Below the pieces are notes generated by a model, which made no database searches, was not told where the DNA came from, and saw only the letters and a program-made list of their open reading frames with translations. 64,000 nt of DNA, taken from Bacteroidetes bacterium UKL13-3. GTDB lineage: Bacteria > Bacteroidota > Bacteroidia > UKL13-3. Numbering within the stretch: position 1 is the stretch's first letter; every line of letters starts with the position of its first letter. The DNA is taken from assembly GCA_001602415.1 (NCBI GenBank), contig CP012155.1, positions 2,938,824-3,002,823 on the forward strand, given 5' to 3'. Below are positions 9,930-18,800 of the stretch, piece after piece. A program made the position numbers and the translations under genes.

Positions 9930-10538
9930 ATGAAAAAGATAATCGTTGCACTCACACTTTTAGTAACAGTATTCAGTAGCATTTCTGTACAGGCCAAAAA
10001 GCCCAAATTGGAGAAAGGTTTGTATGCCGAAATTCAAACAAACAAAGGAAAAATATTATTGAAACTGGCGTTTGAAAAAACGCCTTTAACCGTTGCCAAC
10101 TTTGTTGGGCTTGCCGAGGGGAAAATTAAAAATTCGGCAAAAGCAGTAGGTGTTCCGTATTATGATGGATTGAAATTTCACCGTGTTATTTCCGATTTTA
10201 TGATTCAAGGTGGAGATCCTTTGGGAAATGGAACTGGAGGCCCCGGATACGCTTTTGGAGATGAGTTTTTGCCTGAGTTTCGTTTCACAGGACCTGGCAT
10301 TTTGGCTATGGCTAACGCTGGTCCTAAAACTAACGGTAGTCAATTTTTTATTACACACAAAGAAACGCCATGGTTAAATGATCGTCATACCATTTTCGGA
10401 CATGTTGTTACTGGGCAAGATATTGTTAATACCATTCAACAAAATGATGTGATAGAAAAAATAAAGATTATTCGTAAGGGTCGTCCGGCCAAAAAGTTTA
10501 AAGCCGAAAAAGTATTTGAAGAGTTGAGAAATAAATAG
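9930..10538 (+). CDS. Exported cyclophilin-type peptidylprolyl isomerase
   Basis: Prolyl cis-trans isomerase acting on folding proteins outside the cytoplasm. The ATG at 9930 opens a clear signal peptide (MKKIIVALTLLVTVFSSISV, then QA). The cyclophilin core follows: FHRVISDFMIQGGDP, GGPGYAFGDEF, then AMANAGPKTNGSQFFITH with the catalytic and binding residues, and WLNDRHTIFGHVV. A basic C-terminal tail follows. The upstream in-frame TTG at 9903 would spoil the signal peptide. Confidence 0.93.
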   Translation: MKKIIVALTLLVTVFSSISVQAKKPKLEKGLYAEIQTNKGKILLKLAFEKTPLTVANFVGLAEGKIKNSAKAVGVPYYDGLKFHRVISDFMIQGGDPLGNGTGGPGYAFGDEFLPEFRFTGPGILAMANAGPKTNGSQFFITHKETPWLNDRHTIFGHVVTGQDIVNTIQQNDVIEKIKIIRKGRPAKKFKAEKVFEELRNK

Positions 10539-10624
10539 TAACTTTCAACATGTTAAGCATTGTGTAAGGCAATGTTGCAACTCATAAATTAGTGTTATTG
10601 ACTACTCCAATAAACTGAACCAAC

Positions 10625-12184
10625 ATGAAAAAATTACTTCTATCAACTGCGGCAAGCTTATTTTACTTGGGCTTTGCCACGGCACAAACTGCCACTCAAC
10701 TCATTGAAATTAACAATGTAAAGGCTTTGATTACCAACACTGGTCCTTTATTTTTTGATGGGAACCAAGCCGTTTTTAATATTCCCAAAACCGGAAACAA
10801 AAGCACTGTTTTCTCTGCATCGCCATGGATTGGAGGAATGCACAACGGTGAGTTATACATGATGGCCGAAACCTACAGGCAGAGTGGGAAAGATATGCAA
10901 GAAGGTCCTGTAACTGATGTTTACAGTCCGAGTCATATGGCTTATTGGGATCGCATTTGGAAGGTTTCGAAATCCAATATCCAAACATTTAGAGATTTGG
11001 TTGCCCAAAGCCAAGTTCCAGATACAACAATTTACAAAGACATTTATACTTGGCCAGCGAGGGGTAATGTTTTTGGTGGAGATACCACTAGAGAGTACGC
11101 TCCTTTTGTGGATGTTGATAGCGATGGATTGTATGATGCTTTAGCAGGTGATTATCCTAAGATTAAAGGCGATCAATGCTTGTATACCATTATGAATGAC
11201 GACACGGTGCACACCGAATCAACAGGGAAAACGATGCGATTGGAAATTCACCGTACTGTATATGCCTACAACCAAATTGGACCGCTAAACAATACGCTGT
11301 TTGTTGATTATAAAGTTATCAATAAGTCGAGCATAAACTATGATTCATTGTTGTTCTCTTCTTTTGTTGATTTTGATTTAGGCAAGTATGATGATGATTT
11401 TGTAGGAACAGATACCGCACGCAACATGATTTATGCATACAACGGTGATCCCAACGATGATGCACCATCAGGTTACGGAACAAATCCACCTGCCCAAGGA
11501 TGCGTGTTGCTCAATCACAAATTGTTATCGAGCATGTATTATAATAACCATTCCGGATCAATTTCAGGAAATCCTGTAGCGGCTAAAGATTACTACAATT
11601 TTATGCAAGGAAAATGGAAAGATGGATCGGATAAATATGCAGCTGATTCTGGTTTTGGAGCAACAGCGCCCGTTACCCCTTTTTCGTTTGGAGGTGACCC
11701 TTGCACCGGCAGCGGTTGGTGGGAAGGTGGTGCCGGTTCAACGCCTGGTGATAGAAGAATTTTAGGTACAATCGACCTTGTAAAGTTAGCCCCTGAACAA
11801 TCATTGGATGTAACACTTGCTTTTGTTTATGCCAGAGCAGCAACCGGTGGTCAAATTGCCTCGCTGTGTGCCTTGAAAGGAGCTGTTGATACCGTTATAA
11901 CTTGGTATAAAAATGGCGGCACAACAATGAGTGTTTTTGAAAACGCCAAACAAACACTTTCGTTTTCAATGTATCCAAATCCGGCAAAAAATATAGTATC
12001 AATAGAAGGGCTCAAAGCCAAAACCGCCTCCGTTGGTGTGTATGATATTACTGGTAAACAATTGAAAAGTCTTTCAATTCAACATTCAGGTAACATAAAT
12101 ATAAGTGATTTATCGGCAGGTATATATTTTGTAAAAGTTACATCGGCAGATGGAACTGCAACAAAGCGCCTGGTAATAGAATAA
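10625..12184 (+). CDS. T9SS type A sorting domain protein
   Basis: A 519-residue exported protein. A signal peptide (MKKLLLSTAASLFYLGFATA) leads a large unassigned body rich in Asp, Thr and aromatic residues, with a calcium-type DVDSDGLYDALAGD segment. The last 75 or so residues form a type A T9SS sorting domain: MYPNPAKNIVSIEG, then a GVYDITGKQLKSL strand, and a final SAGIYFVKV with a short basic tail. Such proteins cross the outer membrane through the type IX system and are attached to the surface or released. The body has no recognised catalytic motif. Confidence 0.85.
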   Translation: MKKLLLSTAASLFYLGFATAQTATQLIEINNVKALITNTGPLFFDGNQAVFNIPKTGNKSTVFSASPWIGGMHNGELYMMAETYRQSGKDMQEGPVTDVYSPSHMAYWDRIWKVSKSNIQTFRDLVAQSQVPDTTIYKDIYTWPARGNVFGGDTTREYAPFVDVDSDGLYDALAGDYPKIKGDQCLYTIMNDDTVHTESTGKTMRLEIHRTVYAYNQIGPLNNTLFVDYKVINKSSINYDSLLFSSFVDFDLGKYDDDFVGTDTARNMIYAYNGDPNDDAPSGYGTNPPAQGCVLLNHKLLSSMYYNNHSGSISGNPVAAKDYYNFMQGKWKDGSDKYAADSGFGATAPVTPFSFGGDPCTGSGWWEGGAGSTPGDRRILGTIDLVKLAPEQSLDVTLAFVYARAATGGQIASLCALKGAVDTVITWYKNGGTTMSVFENAKQTLSFSMYPNPAKNIVSIEGLKAKTASVGVYDITGKQLKSLSIQHSGNINISDLSAGIYFVKVTSADGTATKRLVIE

Positions 12185-12221
12185 TATAAGTGTAAACATA
12201 TTTTCAGAAAAATTAATACCC

Positions 12222-12268
12222 AAAACACAAAGCCGCTCGTTACAAAATAATCAGCGGCTTTGTGTTTT
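12222..12268. terminator. Bidirectional terminator with 16-bp perfect stem
   Basis: AAAACACAAAGCCGCT at 12222 pairs perfectly with AGCGGCTTTGTGTTTT ending at 12268 across a 15-nt loop. It lies exactly between the convergent T9SS type A gene and the glycosyltransferase gene and can serve both strands. Confidence 0.9.
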
Positions 12269-13135
12269 TTAAAGTACTTCGTAATTCTTGTATTCAAACA
12301 ACCTCACTCCCGTTCGTTTTTCAATAGTATATAGCAACCAATCTTTTAGCTTAAACTTTTTCTTACTTACATCCCAGCTAAAATTCCAGTTCATACGCTT
12401 AAGGCGCTCAGTCATCACCTGCGGATGTGTTCCGGTAAATTTTTGCAACGAATCAATCACCGAGTAATCGTATGCATTGGCTTCGGCAACATTTTCTTTT
12501 ACCCAATTATCATCGTGCCACATCTTATGAAAATTTTCCTGTTTGGCTTGTTGAAATCGCGGATCTTTTACCCAGCCATAATGAAAAACACATGCACCAA
12601 TAGTTTTCACTTTTAGTTTTTGTCCGTTCTTTCTAAATCCTTGTGCATCGCGGTAGGAACGTATGCTTTTATCGTTGCGAATAATGCGAATTTCATTTCT
12701 GTACCAGGTGCGCGAATCGCCAACATAATCATAACTGCCATAAAAGTGTTCGTACGAAAGCAATAGTCCTTCTACTTCTTTATGTGCTGCATATTTCTCA
12801 CAGCTCGCAACAATTTCTGAATGGTATTTTTCGTGTATCACTTCATCCCCTTGTAGGTAAAAACACCAATCGGCATTGGTTATTGCATCAAAGGCTTTGT
12901 TGGTTTCCTCTGCCAGTACCCTGCCACCTTCACGTAAACGATCATCCCAAACCGTATCCACTATTTTTATTTTAGGAGATGCAATTGACTCAATCAGTTT
13001 GCGGGTTTCATCTTCCGAATTCCCAACGGCTACAACATATTCGTCTACTATAGGTAAAATGCTGAGGATGGATTCCACAATCGGATAATCGTATTTAAGG
13101 GCATTGCGAACAATAGTGAAACCAACCAATTTCAT
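12269..13135 (-). CDS. Family 2-type glycosyltransferase
   Basis: A cytoplasmic GT-A-type sugar transferase of 288 residues. The N-terminus VGFTIVRNALKYDYPIVESI, a nucleotide-binding stretch (DEYVVAVGNSEDETRKLI) and an acidic site in ADWCFYLQGDEVIHE in place of a classic DxD fit the family. There is no membrane segment. Acceptor and sugar are unknown, and no neighbouring polysaccharide genes point to a pathway. On its own strand a TATTTTTG lies about 30 bp upstream of the ATG and may be the -7 box. Confidence 0.82.
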   Translation of the reverse strand: MKLVGFTIVRNALKYDYPIVESILSILPIVDEYVVAVGNSEDETRKLIESIASPKIKIVDTVWDDRLREGGRVLAEETNKAFDAITNADWCFYLQGDEVIHEKYHSEIVASCEKYAAHKEVEGLLLSYEHFYGSYDYVGDSRTWYRNEIRIIRNDKSIRSYRDAQGFRKNGQKLKVKTIGACVFHYGWVKDPRFQQAKQENFHKMWHDDNWVKENVAEANAYDYSVIDSLQKFTGTHPQVMTERLKRMNWNFSWDVSKKKFKLKDWLLYTIEKRTGVRLFEYKNYEVL

Positions 13136-13234
13136 GCGAAAAATCTTATTTAGATTGATTCCAAAAATAGATTATTTTCGCAGTCGAAAAAAGGAAAGCT
13201 AAGTTTTTACAACGTTTTTCACAATTACGGAATC

Positions 13235-13456
13235 ATGAAACTTTCACACTTAACGTTCGGACAAGAGGCGGTTGTAGAGCAAATCAACGATAATGAACTT
13301 TCGTTAAAGCTTCTCGAGATGGGCTTATTGCCGGGCGAAACAGTTGCATTAGAAAATATTGCACCCTTTGGGGATCCCATTGCTATTAGAGTGGGAGAAT
13401 ACAAAATGTGTTTGCGATTGGAAGATGCTGATTGTGTTGTGGTTCACTTAAAATAA
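13235..13456 (+). CDS. feoA: Ferrous iron transport protein A
   Basis: A 73-residue SH3-like cytoplasmic accessory protein of the FeoB iron(II) transporter. The pattern LKLLEMGLLPGETV and the ending IAIRVGEYKMCLRLEDADCVVV are characteristic. It lies 56 bp upstream of feoB on the same strand, the standard order. Confidence 0.95.
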   Translation: MKLSHLTFGQEAVVEQINDNELSLKLLEMGLLPGETVALENIAPFGDPIAIRVGEYKMCLRLEDADCVVVHLK

Positions 13457-13512
13457 ATTCTCATCTGCTTGGAGTTTGCATTGTAAAGGCAATACCCCAA
13501 CATTGAAATAGA

Positions 13513-15627
13513 TTGACTTTGAAACAGGAACTTACGGTTGCATTGGTTGGTAATCCGAATAGCGGTAAAACGTCATTGTTTAACGCGCTTACCGGTTTAA
13601 ATTATAAAGTGAGCAATTTTCCAGGAACAACCGTTGAAAAGAAAACGGGAAGTACCAAACTGAATGAGGATGTTACCGCTCAAATCATAGATTTACCAGG
13701 CACTTACAGCTTGTATCCCAAATCGGCTGATGAATTGGTTACCTACGAATTGTTACGCAACAAATCGGAAACCAATTTTCCTGATTTGGTTCTGTTTATT
13801 GCCGATGCTTCTAATCTCAAACGAAACTTATTACTGCTCACCCAAGTTGCTGATTTAGGCGTTCCCGTGGTGTTGGCCCTTAACATGGTGGATCTTGCCG
13901 AACGTAAAGGCATTTTTTATGATGAGCAAATATTATCGGAAGCACTAAATATTCCGGTGCTTTCCATCAATGCTCGCAAACGTACAGGTGTTAAAGAGAT
14001 AAAAGAAAAACTGCTGAATGAACATGCTCGCAACAGGGTAAAATATTTCTCACTCGACTTTTTAGATACTAAGTTTTTAGATGAATTAAGCGATTTTACT
14101 GACAAGCGAAATCATTACGCAGCACTGCAATATGCTATTAATGCGGCACATCTTATCAGTACAAAATCAAAATACATTCGAGAGATTTTTGACAAATATC
14201 AATTTGATGCACGCGCATTTCAAGAGAAAGAAATTTTAGAGCGGTACCACTTGATTGATGATGCTGTGCGGTTGAGTCGTAGACAAAAACCAGGAACACA
14301 TGCTCGGTCGTTTTCGCAAAAAGCAGATAAAATTTTAACACATCGGTTTGCGGGAATTACCATTTTTCTCGGTCTGTTATTTTTGGTATTTCAGGCTATT
14401 TTTTCGTGGAGTGTGTTACCGATGGAATGGGTTGAAATCGGATTTGTAAAATCATCGGAGTGGGTTGAACGAACGTTACCGGCAGGAGTATTAAATGATT
14501 TGCTGGTGCATGGTGTATTGGCCGGATTAAGCGGGGTAATGGTTTTTCTTCCTCAAATTATTATCCTGTTTGCTTTCATTGCCATCCTCGAAGATGTTGG
14601 CTATATGGCTCGTGTGGGGTTTATCATGGATCGCATCATGCGTCCATTCGGAATGAATGGAAAATCTATTGTTCCGTTAATTAGCGGCATGGCTTGCGCG
14701 GTTCCTAGTATCATGGCCACGCGGAGCATTGAAAACAAAAAAGAAAGACTCATTACCATTTTGGTTACGCCTCTGATGAGTTGTAGCGCAAGGCTGCCGG
14801 TGTATACGCTTCTTATCGCAATGTTGATTCCTGAAGATGCCAAATGGGGTCCGTTTAACTTACACGGAATTGTATTGATGCTAATGTATTTATTAGGATT
14901 TGCAGCTGCATTGTTCAGTGCATTTATTTTCAAATTTTTCATCAAAGCCGAACGCAAAAACTTCTTCTTGATGGAGCTGCCAAGCTATAAGCTTCCAATT
15001 GTTCACAACCTTTTGATTACGCTGTATGATAAAGGTGCTGCGTTTGTGTGGGGAGCAGGAAAAATTATTGTTGCTGTATCCATTATTTTATGGGCATTGG
15101 CATCTTTTGGTCCTACCAACAGCATGAAACGTATTGATGAAAAATACATAACATTGGCAATGGAGGCTAACCAACCCTATACGCTTGAAGAACTTGCCAC
15201 GCAAAAAAATACAGAGAAACTGCAAGCATCATATGCAGGAGAATTCGGAAGGTTAATTGAACCTGTAATTAAGCCAATTGGTTTTGATTGGAAGATTGGC
15301 ATTGCCTTACTTACTTCATTAGCAGCCCGTGAGGTTTTTGTAGGAACCATGAGCACTATTTATAGTGTGGGTGGCGATGTGGATGATTTACATTCCATCC
15401 GCAACAAGATGAGCAATGAAAAAGATCCTGTTACGGGTAAGCCAATTTTTTCGATAGCTGCGGTATTATCCTTAATGGTATTTTATGCCTTTGCGCTGCA
15501 ATGCATGAGCACCGTGAGTGTGGTTCAAACCGAAACCAAAAGTTGGAAATGGGCCACTATCCAGTTTGTATACATGACGGCTTTGGCTTACTTGAGTAGC
15601 TTGTTGGTGTTTACGATGTTGAGTTAA
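13513..15627 (+). CDS. feoB: Ferrous iron transporter B
   Basis: Inner-membrane iron(II) transporter with an N-terminal GTPase. G-domain motifs: GNPNSGKTSLFN (G1), DLPGTYSLYP (G3) and NMVDLAERKG (G4). A helical spacer to about residue 270 is followed by the membrane domain with the two Gate-like repeats, which carry the conserved Cys residues in SGMACAVPSIMATR and TPLMSCSARLPVY. The start is TTG (13513 or 13519), as no ATG fits before G1. 704 residues is normal. Together with feoA it supplies iron in low-oxygen conditions. Confidence 0.97.
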   Translation: MTLKQELTVALVGNPNSGKTSLFNALTGLNYKVSNFPGTTVEKKTGSTKLNEDVTAQIIDLPGTYSLYPKSADELVTYELLRNKSETNFPDLVLFIADASNLKRNLLLLTQVADLGVPVVLALNMVDLAERKGIFYDEQILSEALNIPVLSINARKRTGVKEIKEKLLNEHARNRVKYFSLDFLDTKFLDELSDFTDKRNHYAALQYAINAAHLISTKSKYIREIFDKYQFDARAFQEKEILERYHLIDDAVRLSRRQKPGTHARSFSQKADKILTHRFAGITIFLGLLFLVFQAIFSWSVLPMEWVEIGFVKSSEWVERTLPAGVLNDLLVHGVLAGLSGVMVFLPQIIILFAFIAILEDVGYMARVGFIMDRIMRPFGMNGKSIVPLISGMACAVPSIMATRSIENKKERLITILVTPLMSCSARLPVYTLLIAMLIPEDAKWGPFNLHGIVLMLMYLLGFAAALFSAFIFKFFIKAERKNFFLMELPSYKLPIVHNLLITLYDKGAAFVWGAGKIIVAVSIILWALASFGPTNSMKRIDEKYITLAMEANQPYTLEELATQKNTEKLQASYAGEFGRLIEPVIKPIGFDWKIGIALLTSLAAREVFVGTMSTIYSVGGDVDDLHSIRNKMSNEKDPVTGKPIFSIAAVLSLMVFYAFALQCMSTVSVVQTETKSWKWATIQFVYMTALAYLSSLLVFTMLS

Positions 15628-15642
15628 CGAGAAACAAAATTT

Positions 15643-15836
15643 GCCACCGATTTATTTTTAAAATTCGAATATTTAGCGGCTTTAAACTCCTAGCAACAAC
15701 TCAAAATCATCTGTGATAATCAGTGGCGATTGATTGTTTGCCGCAGATTCACACAGATTTATTTTTTTAATTCGCGGAATTAGCGGCTATTAAACTACTC
15801 TCTAAAACTCAAAGATCATCTGTGCCTATTAGTGGC
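15643..15836. repeat. Two tandem short elements with inverted ends
   Basis: Two related copies (15643-15727 and 15740-15836) separated by 12 bp fill the gap between feoB and the next gene. Both end in an ATCTGTGnnnAnnAGTGGC type sequence (15709-15727 and 15818-15836) and share central AATTCG and TTAGCGGCT words. Copy 2 begins with GCCGCAGATTCACACAGAT, close to the reverse complement of both ends, so each unit can fold end to end. Copy 1 lacks about 8 bp of the left arm. No coding capacity. They resemble MITE- or REP-like elements. Confidence 0.75.
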
Positions 15837-15838
15837 AT

Positions 15839-18800
15839 TTACCTCAATAATGTAACCGAACCTGAGTAGCGGTATAGTTTGCCGCTAAAGCTGGTAGCGT
15901 TTACTTGGTAGATGTATACTTCCTGCGGACAATCTTCTGATGTATTTATCATTTTTCCATCCCATCCTTCGTTTGCATTGGTGGTTTTGAACACCAATTG
16001 GCCCCAGCGGTTAAACACAAATACCTCTACCGATAAATGTCCGTTAGCTATTACTTTAAACTTTCTGTTACAATCAATGTCTCCATCACAATTACTCAAC
16101 TTACTATCTGGTCTGAATGCGTTTGGTATAAACACCGTAATATCCGGATTGATTCTGATTTTGTTGGTCACCGAGTCTATACAGCCATATTCACTCGTTA
16201 CATACAACGTTACATCCTTTTGAGCTGTATCGGCTGCATATTCAATATTCACCGGATTGGCATCAGTTACCTTGCGGTTTTCCGGTCGGGTTGGGTCAGG
16301 GCCCGGACCTAAGTTCCACAAATAACTCAACTTGCTTCCATCTATTATTGTTGATTTGTTGATGAAGTTAAAGAACGGTTTAGCAATGGTAGTAAATGGT
16401 GGATCAGCCTCAAAGTCGGCCTCCGGAACAGCATGTGCCGTTACCATTGTCCACTTACTGGTGCTTGTACACGCTGGTGTGGTATTGGTGCTCACCGTGA
16501 GTTGTAACCTGTGAATACCAGATGTGGTGGTTTGGTAATCCGTTATCGTGCGCTGCGTCATCGAGTCATTGTCCGTGTCTGTTATGCCCGGTTCGTTCTC
16601 CCATGTCCAAGTGAAGTTCGCGTTTTGCACTCCCGTAGCTCCCGATCCAAACAATGGCGTAAACGGTACGCAGTTTTCGATGTTTTCTGACAAGATAGTC
16701 GCATCCGGTGCTCTGTTAATGGTGAGTACCGTGCTCGAAGTTACCGTATCACATTGGTCGCCATTGGTGGTGGCATACAATCCGTAGGTTTTCTTTTGTG
16801 TTACCGCACTCAGCGTTACCTGCCCATTTTGAATATCCGTTTGCCCAATGCGGTAGCTTGCCGGTGTGGTGCCTGTGTTTAATATACCGTCTCCACCTGA
16901 GCGCCAAGCGTAATCAAACGTATCAATTGGTGCCGTTGTTAAACTTAGCTGTACCAAGCTATCATAGCTGCATATAGCATTGATACTCGCTATTTGTATG
17001 GTTGGTTGGGCTTGAACATAAATGATGTTTGTATCCGTTGCCGTACAACCATTAATTGGCTCTACGCTCTTATCCGTATACTTCATAATCAGTAAGTGTA
17101 ATCCTGGTGAGGCTGTTTGGCTGTTAAACACTCCTCTAGAAGTATTGACCGTTAGGTCAGGGTTGTCTCCAAACGAAGCTGAACCCGAAAACTGTAAATT
17201 GCTAGTTACCTGGGTAGTTCCCATGATTCCAATCGGGTTGGAGGCAAACGGACGGAAGTATACATTGCGCGTGTTCTGGCACACAAACAACGAATCTGCC
17301 ACTCGATTGTTGTAACGCAAATCGGCTATTGGTACCCTTGCTACTCTTAGGTTCATACTATCTCTTACTTCACATCCTGTCGATTTATCTACATAATACA
17401 ATTTGTAAACACTGTTGGTGGTGCTGTTGGCAAACGTTATGGCTGTGCTGCCTGCAAAAAAGTCCTGACCGCTGTTGCGAATAGCGTTATCGTTGTTCAA
17501 TGCTGCATTGGCTGCTATCCATTGTGGTGCGCCTGCATAAGGTACGCCCGTTGAGGTGGTGAGTGTGGCTCCTGTTTTGCTTTTTATGTTGAATAGCGGC
17601 TCGTTTTTACATACTGTAATATCTGATCCTGCATCAATAATTGGAATACTCGTTACGTTAAACTGAACCGTATCGCTGTTAAAGCAAGAGATTTCAGTAG
17701 GTGTTGATTTGTTATACGTTTGCGTGTACTTGTAGGTAACTACGTTTACTGTTGGGATTTTTTGTACCCCTGCTGCCAGTGGGTTAAAGTCGAAACGTTT
17801 ACCGCTGATGCCCACAGGGGTGGTTGTTACACCCGGACCTGTCCACTCCTCGCCTTCTCCCGTGCTTCCGCCACTTGGACTGTGCCTGCGGTTGGCAAAC
17901 GTAATATTGTATACGCCTGCATTCTCGCACCATACCAGGGTGGCACCTGCATCTACTTTTGGGTTACCATAAATCCGGATATTGGCCGAATCAGTGGCCG
18001 TACAACCTCCAAATGTTTGTGGTGCCGTGTATTTATAAGTTATCCAATTGTCAAACACTCCTATCGTATCTTTATTCGGGTTGTTTTGCAAGCTGTTAAT
18101 GCGTACCTGTGTGCCCGAGTTAATGATGGCCCCAGGAGCTTTAGAGTAACTCCAAAGGCTTATGCTTCCTGGTCCTGCTTGGTTGGTTCCAAAGCCCGGT
18201 AAGTTTACCACCGTGCCACTGCGGCATGTTGGTGTGGCTTGAGGGCGCGTAAGAATAGGTAAGGGTTTTACCGTTATCAGTACCGTATCCGTTACCGAAC
18301 ATTCTTTGTATTTGGCTGCCGTATCGGGTTGGCTATTGTATACCCTTACTTCATAAGCTGTGGTGGTTGCCGTGTTTAACGGACGAACACCTACATTGGG
18401 ATTGTATCCTTTGGCGCGTACAATAGTGCCTGTGCTTAAATCGCGCCATTGGTATAATTGGCCTCCTGAAGCTCTAAGCCTTGCTGTATCGCCAAAACAA
18501 ATCGTGGTATCTAAGCCTGCATTGGGGAAAATTTGGTTGTTTACATACAACTGCATCGTATCATATTGTACGCAGTTTACCGTGTCGGTCATCTTTACCG
18601 TATACAAGCCGCTTGCCCAGCGTTGAATGGTGCGTGTGGTATCACTTGTGCTCCACTCATACTTTTTCATATTGCCTGTGTTATTGCCTGGATCCAGCGT
18701 AAACGTATCGCCATAACAGATGCGGCTTGAGTCTGGTAATAAGCCTACTGGTAATGGTGTAACCCTTACCCGAACAGAGTCGAAGCGGAAGCATCCATCT

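Noticed and set aside
17720-18202. A 160-codon plus-strand open frame inside the giant T9SS gene
   Set aside because: Composition is random-like and it lies wholly inside a gene with clear signal peptide and sorting domain.
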